DNA of 64,000 nt from VXNE01 sp965205735 (GTDB taxonomy: Bacteria; Pseudomonadota; Gammaproteobacteria; Pseudomonadales; Azotimanducaceae): assembly GCA_965205735.1 (NCBI GenBank), contig OZ242179.1, positions 372,001 through 436,000 of the forward strand, in the 5' to 3' direction. The notes under the pieces are model-generated. The model had not been told where the DNA came from and did no database searches. It saw only the letters and a program-made list of their open reading frames with translations. Shown piece after piece: positions 43,227 through 53,800 of this stretch; the first letter of the stretch is position 1, and each line of letters begins with the position of its first letter. Position numbers and translations under genes: made by a program.

Positions 43227-44868
43227 AAACGCGCTCCTTGAACGGTTTCATGCCAATGCGGCGAAAACAGTAGAGGAAAGGTTCTTGTTCGATTCGCCGG
43301 TTCAGGTAGACGTCGAGTATCTGTTCGATCACTTCTGGCACATCGTCCCCGGCGAAGGATGGACCGATGATCTGCCCCAGCGATGCGTCGGCTCCCGCAT
43401 GTCCGCCAAGGGATACCTGGTAGAACTCCGAACCCTTCTTGTCGACACCGAGAATCCCGATATGGCCCACGTGATGGTGTCCGCAGGCGTTCATGCAGCC
43501 TGAAATGTTGAGATCGATGGGACCGAGATCGTGCAGGTAGTCACAGTCGTCGTAACGGCGCTGTATCGTTTCGGCGATCGGAATCGACTTTGCGTTGGCA
43601 AGCGAGCAGTAGTCTCCGCCGGGACAGCAGATGATATCCGTGAGCAGACCGATATTCGGTGTCGCAAGGGCCATTTCTCCGGCGCGCCGCCATAGTTCGT
43701 AGAGCTTCTCCTGTGCTACGTCCGGAAGCACGAAGTTCTGTTCGTGACTGATCCGAATCTCCCCGAATCCGTACTCGTCCGCCCAGTCCGCCACTGCGTC
43801 CATCTGTGCGTCCGAGACATCGCCCGGCGGAACACCAGTGTGCTTTGTCGACAGTGTCGCTATCGCGTAGCCGGGAACCTTGTGGCCGGACACGTTGTTT
43901 CGAACCCAATTGTTGAATCCGGGCGAGCCCAGTCGTTGCTCGGCCAGCAGCCCTGTCTGATCGTCGCGGTCCGGGTAGGGGGACAGCGCGAAGCTTGCCT
44001 TTACGCGGTCGAGCTCGGCAATGGTAAGTGTGCTTGGACCATCCTTCAGGTGCGCCCACTCCTGATTGACGCGTTCGGCGAACACCTCGGGCGTCATTGC
44101 GCGGACAAGTATCTTGATGCGAGCCTTGTACTTGTTGTCGCGACGGCCATGGCGGTTGTATATCCGCAAGATCGCTTCCAGGTAGGTCAGCAAGTGGGGC
44201 TCGGGCAGTCCGCGCCGAATGACGCTGGCGATCGCGGGCGTGCGACCGAGGCCGCCGCCAACCAGGAAGTCGAAGACCACCTCGCCGGAAGCATCCCGAT
44301 CGAGGCGGATGCCGATATCGTGCACATGAATTGCCGCGCGGTCTGACTCGGCACCGCTCAATGCGATCTTGAACTTCCGTGGCAGCCAATCGAACTCGGG
44401 ATGCTGGGTCGACCACTGGCGAATGATTTCGCAGTACGGGCGCGGATCGACGCGTTCGTCGTCGGCAACTCCCGCGAACTGATCCGTCGTGACGTTGCGG
44501 ATACAGCTACCGCTGGTCTGGATGGCGTGCATCTGGACCTTCGCCAGATCGGCAAGAATGTCGGGAACAGACTCGAGCTCGGGCCAGTTGAACTGCATGT
44601 TCTGACGTGTGCTGAGGTGGCCATAACCCTTGTCGTAGCGACGCGAGATATCCGCCAGAGTGCGCAATTGTCCCGACGACAACGTTCCGTAGGGGATTGC
44701 CACCCGCAGCATGGGGGCGAGGCGTTGGATGTACAGGCCGTTACGCAGCCGAAGCTGCAGGAACCGCTCGTCGGTCAGTTCTCCGGCGAGGTATCGGTTG
44801 GTCTGTTCCCGGTACTGCTCGACGCGTTCCTCGATGAAGCGCTGATCAAAATCTTGGTATTGATACAT
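43210..44868 (-). CDS. cysI: nitrite/sulfite reductase (CysI type)
   Basis: This ~552-residue sirohaem/[4Fe-4S] reductase is predicted to reduce sulfite to sulfide for cysteine synthesis. Cluster/sirohaem cysteines are seen as C-x5-C (CPGGDYC) and C-x3-C (SGCMNACGHHHVGHIG). Ferredoxin-type sulfite/nitrite reductase repeats are visible in both halves (GLYIQRLAPMLRVAIPYGTLSS.. and MTPEVFAERVNQEW..). The pairing with DUF934 and the cysH/cysB genes 16-18 kb away favours sulfite over nitrite. The ATG at 44868 is preferred to the GTG nine bases upstream. Confidence 0.92.
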   Translation of the reverse strand: MYQYQDFDQRFIEERVEQYREQTNRYLAGELTDERFLQLRLRNGLYIQRLAPMLRVAIPYGTLSSGQLRTLADISRRYDKGYGHLSTRQNMQFNWPELESVPDILADLAKVQMHAIQTSGSCIRNVTTDQFAGVADDERVDPRPYCEIIRQWSTQHPEFDWLPRKFKIALSGAESDRAAIHVHDIGIRLDRDASGEVVFDFLVGGGLGRTPAIASVIRRGLPEPHLLTYLEAILRIYNRHGRRDNKYKARIKILVRAMTPEVFAERVNQEWAHLKDGPSTLTIAELDRVKASFALSPYPDRDDQTGLLAEQRLGSPGFNNWVRNNVSGHKVPGYAIATLSTKHTGVPPGDVSDAQMDAVADWADEYGFGEIRISHEQNFVLPDVAQEKLYELWRRAGEMALATPNIGLLTDIICCPGGDYCSLANAKSIPIAETIQRRYDDCDYLHDLGPIDLNISGCMNACGHHHVGHIGILGVDKKGSEFYQVSLGGHAGADASLGQIIGPSFAGDDVPEVIEQILDVYLNRRIEQEPFLYCFRRIGMKPFKERVYAGAR

Positions 44869-44956
44869 GCAGCGCACAGTATCAATTTCGGTTTGGAGTG
44901 AGAACTAACCAATTTTTCTATAGTTAGAGCATAGATTGCATGGAGATTGGGCAGCG

Positions 44957-47900
44957 TCAGCGATCGAGCACGAAACTGATCCAGCGTCGCGCGGTCGCGG
45001 GGTCGGCATCCTTGCGTTGACAGTAGGCATCGAACTGGTCTTCGCCGATTCTGCCGACGCCGAAGTACCTCGACTCCGGGTGCGAGAAATACCAGCCGGC
45101 GACGGCCGCCGCCGGCCACATCGCGTAGCTCTCGGTCAGCGTGGCGTCAGTGGTGGCGGTGGCGTCGAGCAGGGCGAAGATCGTTTCCTTCTCCGCATGG
45201 TCGGGACAGGCGGGGTAGCCCGGCGCCGGCCGAATGCCGCGATAGCGTTCGGCGATCAACTGGTCGTTGGTCAACGCCTCGTCCGTGGCATAGCCCCAAA
45301 ATTCCTTGCGCACACGTTCGTGCAGATGCTCGGCGAAAGCCTCGACCAGGCGATCCGCCAGCGCTTTCGCCATGATGGCGCCGTAGTCGTCGTCCTCGAG
45401 GCGACGGATCGCATCCGTTTCGGACCCGACGGCAACGACGAAACCGCCGATGTAGTCTTCGACGCCGACGGGCGCGACATAGTCCGCGAGGCTCAGGCTG
45501 GGTCTGCCGTTGTCAGTCTGCTGGCGCAGATGGTGCGATACCGCGAGCGCGTCATCTCTGGCGTCGTCGCGCCAGATTTGCACATCCTCGCCGTCCCTGT
45601 TCGCCGGCCATAGGCCAATGACGCCGTTCGCGGTGAGCCAGTCCTCTTCGACCATTCGATTCAGCATGTCGCGCGCGTCTCGATACAGGCTCGTGGCGGC
45701 TTCTCCCACGGTCTCGTCGTGCAGGATGTTCGGGAACTTGCCGGCAAGCTCCCACGTCCTGAAGAAAGGGGTCCAGTCGATGTGGCCAGCAAGTTTGCCA
45801 AGCGGGTATTCGGGAAGGGGCGTGATGCCGAGGCGCGCCGGGCGCGGCGGGCGGTATGTGGACCAGTCGCGTCGCGGCCGGTTGGCAACAGCCTGCTTGT
45901 ACGACAGCATTGGTCTGCGCCGAGCGCCGTTATCGCGACGCCTGCGGATAGTCGCATACTCGCGCTCGATGTCCTCGACGAACGTTTGGCGCCCGGTGTC
46001 GGACACCAGGTTTTGGGCCACGCCGACGCCGCGCGACGCGTCCGGCACATAGATTGTCGGGCCGGAGTAGGCTGGCGCTATCTTGACTGCTGTATGCGCC
46101 TTCGAGGTGGTCGCGCCGCCGATGAGCAGCGGTATCTTGAATTGGCGCCGTTCCATTTCCGTGGCCACGCGCGTCATCTCGTCCAGCGATGGCGTGATCA
46201 GTCCCGACAGTCCGACGAGGTCGGCGCCCAGTTCGACGGCTGCGTCGAGAATCGTCTCGGCGGGCGTCATGACGCCGAGGTCGAGCACTTCGAAGTTGTT
46301 GCACCGAAGTACGACGCCGACGATATTCTTGCCAATGTCGTGCACGTCTCCCTTGACGGTGGCCATGACGATCTTGCCCTTGCTGGTAGCTCTCCGGCCT
46401 TCGGCCGAACGCGAAGCATCGATGAACGGCGTGAGGTGGGCCACGGCCTGTTTCATCACGCGCGCGCTCTTCACCACCTGGGGCAGGAACATCTTGCCGG
46501 AGCCGAACAGGTCGCCGACGATGTTCATGCCGTCCATCAACGGCCCCTCGATGACGTCGATGGGACGGGTGGCTTCCCGCCGAGCCAGTTCCGTGTCCTC
46601 GACGATGTATTTCGAGATGCCCTTCACCAAGGCATGAGACAGCCGTTCCGTGACCGGTTCGTTGCGCCACTCCTCGGTCTCGATGTCGTCGCTGGCACGA
46701 CCCGCGAAGCGTTCCGCAATGGCCACGAGCCGTTCGGTGGCGTCATCGCGCCTGTTCAAGACGGCATCCTCCACGGCGTCTCGGAGGTCTCTCGGAATTT
46801 CGTCATAGATCCCGAGTTGGCCGGCGTTGACGATGCCCATCGTCAGGCCGGCCTGGATGGCGTGGTAGATGAAAACGGCGTGCATCGCCTCGCGCACGGC
46901 GTCGTTGCCGCGAAAGGAAAACGAGACATTGCTGACGCCGCCGGAACAATTGACGCGCGGGAATTCCCGCTTGATCCATCCGCACGCTTCTATGAAGTCG
47001 ACGGCATAGTTCGCGTGGGTTTCGATACCCGTCGCGATGGCGAAAATGTTGGGATCGAAGATGATGTCTTCGGGCGGGAACCCAACTCGATCCACCAGGA
47101 TGTCGTATGCCCGTTTCAACACTTCCTTGCGGCGGGCCAAGGTGTCTGCCTGGCCGGACTCGTCGAAGGCCATGACGACGACGGCCGCGCCGTATGCCCG
47201 GCATAGGTGCGCTCGCTCGACAAACAACGCTTCGCCGTCCTTCAGACTCAGCGAATTCACCACGCACTTGCCCTGCACGCGGCGCAGGCCCGCCTCGATA
47301 ACTTCCCATTTGCTGGAGTCGATCATGATCGGCACGCGGGCGATATCGGGTTCGCTCATGACCAGGTCGAGGAAGCGTCCCATGGCTTCGGCGCCTTCCA
47401 GCATGCCCTCGTCCATGTTGACATCGATGATCTGCGCTCCGTTGTCTACTTGCTGCCGCGCGACTTCCAACGCCTGGTCGTAATCCCCACGCTTGATCAG
47501 TCGACGGAACCGTGCCGAGCCCGAGACGTTGGTGCGTTCGCCAATGTTGACGAACAGCGAATCCGAGGTGACTTCGAGCGCTTCCAGGCCGCAAAGAGCG
47601 AGGTGTCCGGATGGCGCCGGAGCGCGTCGGGGCGCTATCTCCTGGACGCGACGAGCGATCTCGCGAATGTGGGCCGGCGTGGTGCCGCAACACCCTCCCA
47701 CCATGTTGACCATGCCGCGCAGGGCGAAGTCTTCGATGACATCCGCCATCGATGCGGGGGTCTCGTCGTATTCGCCGAATTCATTGGGTAGGCCGGCATT
47801 TGGATGCACGCTGACGAACGCCGGGGAAAGGCGGGAAAGTTCCTCGATGTGGGGGCGCAACGCAGCGGCGCCCAAAGCGCAATTGAGTCCGGCGAGAAGC

Positions 47901-48604
47901 GGTTCGGCGTGGGAGATCGCGTGCCAGAACGCGGCGCAGGTCTGGCCCGAGAGCGTGCGGCCGCTCGCGTCGGTGATGGTGCCGGACACCATCAGGGGCA
48001 ACTGCCTGGCGCATTGCTCGAACGCGCGCCGGATGCCGAACAAGGCCGCCTTGGCGTTCAGGGTGTCGAACACCGTCTCGATCATCAACAGGTCGACGCC
48101 GCCCTGTATGAGGGCGGTGGCGGCTTCGACGTACGCCTCTTCCAGATCGCCGAAGCGGACGTTGCGGAATCCGGGATCTTCGACATCGGGAGAGATACTG
48201 GCCGTTCGGTTGGTGGGTCCGAGGACCCCGGCAACGAATCGCGGCCGCTCCGGTGTCGAGTGCGCGTCTGCGGCGCGGCGCGCGATCTGCGCGGCCGCCA
48301 CGTTCATGTCGTAGACCGCGTGCTCGAGGCCATAGTCCGCTTGCGCTATGCGCGTCGCGCTAAACGTGTTGGTTTCGATGACGTCCGCGCCAGCGTCGAG
48401 GTAGGCGTTGTGGATGTGCTCGACGACGTCGGGCCGGGTGAGCGACAACACATCACCGTTCCCCTGAAGCCGCTCGGCATGGGTCTTGAATCGCTCGCCA
48501 CGGAAATCCTCTTCGGTCAACTCTTGCGCCTGCTGCATGGTGCCGGTGGCGCCGTCGAGGATCAGGATGCGCTGTTCGAGCGCCTGTGCCAGGGGATGCT
48601 TCAT
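44957..48604 (-). CDS. metH: cobalamin-dependent methionine synthase
   Basis: This ~1215-residue full-length MetH transfers a methyl group from methyl-THF to homocysteine. Modules in order: homocysteine-binding (zinc Cys in NMVGGCCGTTPAHI near residue 310), methyl-THF-binding (FVNIGERTNVSGS), cobalamin-binding (VKGDVHDIGKNIVGVVL, the DxHxxG motif) and the C-terminal SAM-activation domain (YPACPDHAEKETIF). The start at 48604 gives MKHPLAQALEQRILILDGATGTM. A longer in-frame start at 48628 is less typical. No B12 riboswitch was recognised in the 234 bp upstream. Confidence 0.97.
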   Translation of the reverse strand: MKHPLAQALEQRILILDGATGTMQQAQELTEEDFRGERFKTHAERLQGNGDVLSLTRPDVVEHIHNAYLDAGADVIETNTFSATRIAQADYGLEHAVYDMNVAAAQIARRAADAHSTPERPRFVAGVLGPTNRTASISPDVEDPGFRNVRFGDLEEAYVEAATALIQGGVDLLMIETVFDTLNAKAALFGIRRAFEQCARQLPLMVSGTITDASGRTLSGQTCAAFWHAISHAEPLLAGLNCALGAAALRPHIEELSRLSPAFVSVHPNAGLPNEFGEYDETPASMADVIEDFALRGMVNMVGGCCGTTPAHIREIARRVQEIAPRRAPAPSGHLALCGLEALEVTSDSLFVNIGERTNVSGSARFRRLIKRGDYDQALEVARQQVDNGAQIIDVNMDEGMLEGAEAMGRFLDLVMSEPDIARVPIMIDSSKWEVIEAGLRRVQGKCVVNSLSLKDGEALFVERAHLCRAYGAAVVVMAFDESGQADTLARRKEVLKRAYDILVDRVGFPPEDIIFDPNIFAIATGIETHANYAVDFIEACGWIKREFPRVNCSGGVSNVSFSFRGNDAVREAMHAVFIYHAIQAGLTMGIVNAGQLGIYDEIPRDLRDAVEDAVLNRRDDATERLVAIAERFAGRASDDIETEEWRNEPVTERLSHALVKGISKYIVEDTELARREATRPIDVIEGPLMDGMNIVGDLFGSGKMFLPQVVKSARVMKQAVAHLTPFIDASRSAEGRRATSKGKIVMATVKGDVHDIGKNIVGVVLRCNNFEVLDLGVMTPAETILDAAVELGADLVGLSGLITPSLDEMTRVATEMERRQFKIPLLIGGATTSKAHTAVKIAPAYSGPTIYVPDASRGVGVAQNLVSDTGRQTFVEDIEREYATIRRRRDNGARRRPMLSYKQAVANRPRRDWSTYRPPRPARLGITPLPEYPLGKLAGHIDWTPFFRTWELAGKFPNILHDETVGEAATSLYRDARDMLNRMVEEDWLTANGVIGLWPANRDGEDVQIWRDDARDDALAVSHHLRQQTDNGRPSLSLADYVAPVGVEDYIGGFVVAVGSETDAIRRLEDDDYGAIMAKALADRLVEAFAEHLHERVRKEFWGYATDEALTNDQLIAERYRGIRPAPGYPACPDHAEKETIFALLDATATTDATLTESYAMWPAAAVAGWYFSHPESRYFGVGRIGEDQFDAYCQRKDADPATARRWISFVLDR

Positions 48605-48702
48605 CGCTTTAGCGCGTAGCGCGCGCAACGTGTGAGACTAGCCCGGCCGAACAGGAACGCAATTGAAGTTCGAACGTCGCAACATGACTTCGTTTCATGA
48701 GG

Positions 48703-48722
48703 CCAACGCTTTCCGGCGTTGG
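48703..48722. promoter_or_regulatory. hairpin in the metH-nfuA divergent intergenic region
   Basis: A 7-bp perfect stem (CCAACGC / GCGTTGG, 6-nt loop) lies midway between the divergent metH and nfuA starts. It may be an operator or part of a leader. The rest of the 234-bp gap has an AT-rich TAAAAT near nfuA, but no full promoter is clear. Confidence 0.3.
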
Positions 48723-48838
48723 AAGTGCGAGCGCGCTCCCATGATCGGACGGCGGCATGCCGCGAACTGAGTGATGATGCAGACGCGGCGGACTCGATCC
48801 GCTAAAATATCCTGAGTAATTTGATCGGGATTTGCCCT

Positions 48839-49417
48839 GTGATAGAAATTTCCGACGCCGCCAAGGACTATCTGAAAGAACTCCTGGCGAAGCAGGAGGA
48901 GGGTTGCGGCATTCGCGTCTTCGTGGCGCAGCCCGGCACGCCCAACGCCGAAACCTGCATCGCGTACTGTCGCCCCGGCGAAGAGCAGGACGACGATGTG
49001 GCGGTGGATATGGGCGGGTTGACGGCCTATTTCGAAAAGCGTAGCGAGCCGTATCTACTGGACGCTGTCGTGGACTTCCAGGAAGATCGCCTGGGCGGGC
49101 AGCTTACGATCCGCGCGCCCAACGCGCGCACGCCCAACGTCACGCCGGACTCACCGCTGGAAGACAGGATCAACTATGTGCTCTACAACGAGATCAATCC
49201 GGGTCTCGCGGCGCACGGAGGCATGGTTACGCTGGTCGAGGTGGTAGACGGCGACACTGCGGTGTTGCAGTTCGGCGGCGGCTGCCAGGGCTGTGCCGCG
49301 GTGGACATCACGTTGAAGCAGGGTGTCGAGAAATCGCTGATTGACCAGATACCCGAACTCGCCGCAATCAGGGACGCGACCGACCATAGTCTTGCGGAGA
49401 ACGCCTACTATCGATAG
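48839..49417 (+). CDS. nfuA: Fe-S biogenesis protein NfuA
   Basis: NfuA carries and delivers Fe-S clusters. The ~192-residue protein has an N-terminal A-type-like domain (ISDAAKDYLKELLAKQEEGCGIRVFVAQPGTPNAETCIAYC) and a C-terminal Nfu domain with CxxC in FGGGCQGCAAVDITLKQGVEKSL. The GTG at 48839 gives the family's MI-ISDAA start and has CGGGA upstream; a TTG at 48821 is the alternative. Confidence 0.94.
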   Translation: MIEISDAAKDYLKELLAKQEEGCGIRVFVAQPGTPNAETCIAYCRPGEEQDDDVAVDMGGLTAYFEKRSEPYLLDAVVDFQEDRLGGQLTIRAPNARTPNVTPDSPLEDRINYVLYNEINPGLAAHGGMVTLVEVVDGDTAVLQFGGGCQGCAAVDITLKQGVEKSLIDQIPELAAIRDATDHSLAENAYYR

Positions 49418-49460
49418 CCGTTCGCCGGCCGGCTATCCACTGAAAGCGCGCTTTGGGGGT

Positions 49461-50546
49461 TCATGCAGCCCGGTTCGCGAGCGCGGGCACGAGGCGGTTC
49501 GCCAAATCCCGCAGCAGCGATTCCGTACACTCCCACCCGATACATGCGTCGGTGATCGAAACGCCGTAGCGCAAGTCGCGAGTGAGCGGCTGGCGACCTT
49601 CCGCAAGGTTGCTTTCGAGCATGATGCCGATGATGGATGCATTGCCGTCTTCGATTTGGCGTGCAACCGCTCGCGCCACCAGGGGCTGTTTGCGGTGATC
49701 CTTGTTGGAGTTGGCATGGGAGCAGTCCACCATGATGTTGGCCGGAAGGCCTGCCTGGCGTAGGGCATCTTCGCATGCGGCGATCGACTCGGGATCGTAG
49801 TTTGTGCCGGCGTTGCCGCCGCGCAGAACGATGTGAGCCAGATCGTTGCCTCGCGTGTGGATGACCGCAACCTGCCCTGAGGGATTGATGCCGAGAAAGC
49901 GGTGCGGCTCGGTCATGGATCCCAGGGCGTTGACAGCGACCATGAGATTGCCGTCGGTGCCGTTCTTTACGCCGACGATGGAGGACAGGCCCGATGCCAT
50001 CTCCCGATGCGTCTGCGATTCAGTGGTGCGTGCTCCGATGGCGGACCAGGTGATCAGGTCGTGCAGGTACTGGGGCATGATCGGATCCAACGCTTCGGTC
50101 GAGAGCGGCAGGCCGATTCGGGTAATGTCGATCAGGAGTTTGCGCGCGCGCCGTATACCCTCCTCGATGCGAAACGTGTCGTCGAGATAGGGGTCGTTGA
50201 TGAAGCCCTTCCAGCCGACCGTTGTTCGCGGCTTTTCGAAGTAGGCTCGCATCACAAGATACAAGCTCTCCGAGGTCTCCCGGGCGAGCTCCTTGAGTTT
50301 GCGCGCATACTCGATCGCGGCATCGGTGTCGTGGATCGAGCACGGTCCGACGACCACGAGGAGGCGATGATCCCGGCGTTCGAGGATGTTCCGCACACAC
50401 TGCCGGGCTTCCAGCACCGCGGTGGCGACTTCCGGCGTGGCGGGAAAGTTTTCCTTTACTGCGCGGGGGCTGGGCAGTATTTCATGTGCCAGCACGTTGA
50501 GGTTCTCCGTCTTGTGTTTCGTCTTGTGTTTCGTCTTGTGTTCCAT
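49461..50546 (-). CDS. aroG: 3-deoxy-7-phosphoheptulonate (DAHP) synthase, class I
   Basis: This enzyme condenses PEP with erythrose-4-phosphate, the first shikimate-pathway step. The ~361-residue protein has VVVGPCSIHD, MRAYFEKPRTTVGWKGFINDPYLD, VGVKNGTDGNLMVAVNAL and DCSHANSNKDHRKQ, all typical class I-alpha blocks. The ATG at 50546 has a strong GGAGG 7 bases upstream. The N-terminus carries three KTKH repeats encoded by a 12-bp tandem repeat, a feature not usual for the family. An apparent attenuator lies upstream, so expression should respond to Tyr/Phe supply. Confidence 0.96.
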   Translation of the reverse strand: MEHKTKHKTKHKTENLNVLAHEILPSPRAVKENFPATPEVATAVLEARQCVRNILERRDHRLLVVVGPCSIHDTDAAIEYARKLKELARETSESLYLVMRAYFEKPRTTVGWKGFINDPYLDDTFRIEEGIRRARKLLIDITRIGLPLSTEALDPIMPQYLHDLITWSAIGARTTESQTHREMASGLSSIVGVKNGTDGNLMVAVNALGSMTEPHRFLGINPSGQVAVIHTRGNDLAHIVLRGGNAGTNYDPESIAACEDALRQAGLPANIMVDCSHANSNKDHRKQPLVARAVARQIEDGNASIIGIMLESNLAEGRQPLTRDLRYGVSITDACIGWECTESLLRDLANRLVPALANRAA

Positions 50547-50581
50547 TGGCGCCTCCTTCACGAGAGTCTTGCCGAATGCGC

Positions 50582-50615
50582 AAAAAAAACCCCGATGGTT
50601 GCTGCCTATCGGGGT
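50582..50615 (-). terminator. intrinsic terminator upstream of aroG (attenuator)
   Basis: On the minus strand an 8-bp GC-rich stem (ACCCCGAT at 50615-50608, ATCGGGGT at 50596-50589, 11-nt loop) is followed directly by a run of seven T. It lies 36 bp before the aroG start, within its leader and before the gene, so it fits a regulatory terminator rather than an end-of-gene one. Its loop holds AGGCAGC, complementary to GCTGCCT just upstream, which could form the competing antiterminator. Confidence 0.75.
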
Positions 50616-50658
50616 CTTGTCTCAAGAGGCAGCTAGCGCTGCCCGCAAACGAGCCGCG

Positions 50659-50763
50659 CTACAGTTTAAAGTAGGTAAACGCGTAGCGTCGCCAGCGAAT
50701 GGGCGGCGAACAGCACGCTCGCGCGGTTCGCGCGCGTGTCTGACGCCGAGTGCACTCCAACAT
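50659..50763 (-). CDS. aromatic-rich leader peptide of the aroG attenuator
   Basis: A 34-codon frame on the aroG strand, starting ATG at 50763 after a GGGAAG, ends ...RWRRYAFTYFKL with two Tyr and two Phe codons within six codons before the stop at 50659. It lies 44 bp upstream of the terminator stem, and a GGCAGC/GCTGCC hairpin follows its stop. This is the arrangement of amino-acid-controlled transcription attenuators. The exact start is uncertain, but the run of aromatic codons close to the stop is the key evidence. Confidence 0.55.
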   Translation of the reverse strand: MLECTRRQTRARTARACCSPPIRWRRYAFTYFKL

Positions 50764-50840
50764 TCGCAATCTTCCCACCGTTGGCGGACGTTCGTTTGAC
50801 TGGTCCGAGGGCGCCGATTGTCGCGTCCAACGAAATAAAG

Positions 50841-53800
50841 TCAAGCCTCGCGTGTGGATCCGCCCGCTTCGACCTCCACCAATTTCGGCAGCGCCGTCAG
50901 GTATAGCGCCGTCTTGATGGGGCGCGGATCGTCCAGTTCAGACAAGACCCTCGCATATAACGCAAGCTGCGCCGAGTGCCGAGCCAGTTGCAGTTGCGTG
51001 AACTCCGCCTCGTCCTGGCCGTCCTTGGGCACCGCGGTCTTGTAGTCGACGATCCAACGACATCCGGCGTCGTCGACGAACGTTCGATCAATGACAACAT
51101 TGCGGATTTCGCCGTCGATGAACGCTGTGTATGGTGCCTCCGATTCCGCATCGAAGCGGGCGGCGTCGAGCAGCCAACGGCCGTATTCGTCGTCCAGAAC
51201 GCCGGAGATTTGCCTGCGAATCTCCGCCAGCACCCCGGCAGTCTTGATGCCATCGCGGCCCAATAGGCGATCCCAGGCCGCCTCTCGCGCAGCCAGATGC
51301 TGGCGCGAATCGGGTAGTGGTGTCGCAGCGAGTCGCTTCAGTTCGCCGTGCACGATATTGCCGATGGCCGTTTCGGGCTGATCTACGATCAGAGTACTGG
51401 CGACGGCGTCCGTGTGGGGAAGAGCATCCAACGCGACTTTCGGCAGCGCGACCGGCGGCGTCCATACATAGTTGTCCGGCAGGCTGTTGAAGACGTTGCC
51501 ATGCCTCGGAGTACTTGGCTCGACCTCTGGTGCGGGCTGGACAAACACGGCCTGTTCCCTGATCAACGGCCAGACCATCGACAGCATGGACTGCCGCGGC
51601 GGTGGCGAATCGACTCCCTTGTCGAGACTCGCGAACCATGTCAGTGACTTGATCGCGCGCGTCGCGGCGACGTAGATCAGGCGACCGAGTTCGTTCCGGT
51701 CCCGGATACGTTCCTCGCGAACAAGCCAGCGGTAGAGCGAGCCATTTTCGCGAGACTTCGTTGTCGCCATCAGCAGTTCGTCGCCTTCGGGTCGCCAGAG
51801 CACGAGCGCCGGATCTGGACGGCGCGTTGTCCTCTCCAGTCCCGGCACGATGACATGGTCGAATTCCAACCCCTTCGCCTTGTGGATTGTCATGACTTCC
51901 AGGGCATGTCCTTCGGCGGAAGAAGACGCATACAGCCGGCCGACGGCGGACCAGAGCGCGCTCGGTGCCGAATCCGGGGACTCAATCTCTTCCAGCAGAT
52001 CCAGGTAGCGCTCGGCGTCGTCCAGATGCGTGTCGCTGTCGTACGCGTCGACTCCGCCGAGACGCAGCCAAAGCCATTCCACCCGGCGGCGCGCGGAACC
52101 GCCTCTCGGTTGCCGCGCCAGTACCTGCGCAAGACGGGCGATCCTTCGTCCGCCGTCTTGCGAGTAGCCAACCCTGCGCAGCATGTCGTCGATGGCCCGT
52201 GCTTGTGCCGCGCGCTCCAGGTCGCGTAGACGCATGCCGATCAGGGGCGAACGCAGCACGCAGAGCCACGCGAAGCGATCATTCGCGTCCGCCAGCGCCA
52301 GGGTCAGCGCGTGCAGGTCACGTACTACGCCGGTATCGGCCAGGAGTTCGATGTCCTTGCCCTGCCACGAAATGCCGGCGCGGCGCAGCGACGGCAACAA
52401 ACCCGCCAGCGCAGTTCGCGCCCGCACGAGCACGGCGATGGAGTCTTCGGGGCTTTCGCGCCTGATTTCGAGAATTCGCTGAACGACCTGCGTGCGCTGC
52501 CGCCGGCCGGCGGCATCTTCGAGACACACGATGGCGCGCACTTCGCCGCCCGCTTGGGTCGCGGGTACGGACGGTTGGTAGCCCACCTGATCGATGGAAT
52601 CGGCGCCGAAAAGCGCTCCGAAAGTCGTGTTGCACCAATCCACCAGACCCGAGCGCGAACGAAAGTTGCTCGTCAGGTGCAGCCCCCGGAGAGGTACCTG
52701 CCCGATTCCTCGCGCAAACGTTTCCTGGAACAGGCGCACGTCGGCGTCTCGAAATCGATACACCGATTGCATGGGGTCGCCGACAGCGAAGAACGAGTTG
52801 CCATCGCCCTCGTGCCACGACTCCATCAGCGTCTGCAGGAGGCGGTATTGGCCGAGGGAAGTGTCCTGAAATTCATCTACCAATATGTGCGCAATCCGGT
52901 AGTCCATGGCCAGTGCGAGGTCCGTGGGCGCACCTTCGCGTTCGAGAGCCCGGCGCGCATTGATGATCAGTTCCGGGAAGTCGACCGCGCCGAGGTCCCG
53001 GAACACCGCGTCGAGCTCTACTTTCAGGAGCGAAAGCGCGACGGCGAAAAACGTGATCGCCTTTCGTTCCGCATCCGGCAACGCGTTATCGGGCGCTTCC
53101 CTGATGGCTGCGAAATGCGGCGTCGCGCCATGTGCGTCGAGCGCTTTGATCAGCTCCATCGCACCGGCCTTCTCGGCCCTTGCCCGCGGCGGAAAGCCAT
53201 CGCGCGCGGTGAGAACTCGGCGCGCCGCGCCCCTATCGGTGGTCGCCAGTCTTGCCGCCGCACGCCAAGCGTTGACGTTGTCGGCATCGAGTGGACCAGG
53301 CCGCGGCCGATCCGACTGGTCCGCGGCGAAACCGACGCTTTCCGCCAGGGCATCGAGCAACTGCGCGGGCACCGCATCCGCAATCCTGGCGATCGTGGTG
53401 CGATTCAGTGCGTGGATGGCCCTTTCGACGCTTGCCGCCACGACCTCCGGACGCCGGGCGTGTTGCGCGACGGCGACGATGGGATCCAGCCACTGATCGC
53501 GCCGCGCCAGCATCGCCGTCAGCAGGGCGCGTGCTTCGTTGTAGTCGTTGTCGATCAACGCGAGGAAGTCAGCGAGCAGCGGTGCGGCCGGATCGTCGTG
53601 GAGTCTTTCGAATAGCCGATCCACGGCAATGGCGTAGACGGCCTCGGCGTCCTCGACAAAGTTAGCGTCGAAACCGAACCGACTCCCCGCGGGCATTCGT
53701 CGCGCCAAACTGAGAGCGAAGGCGTCGATGGTCTGTATCTTGATTCGTTGGGGTTGTTCGAGCAGGTTCCAGCTCAAGTGCGTGTCGCGCTCGATGGCGG

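Noticed and set aside
45719..47206. A 495-codon plus-strand frame inside metH
   Set aside because: It is antisense to the complete MetH module set; long shadow frames are expected at this GC content.
48605..48838. Cobalamin riboswitch upstream of metH
   Set aside because: No B12-box-like sequence or suitable set of stems was recognised. Only one simple hairpin is present.
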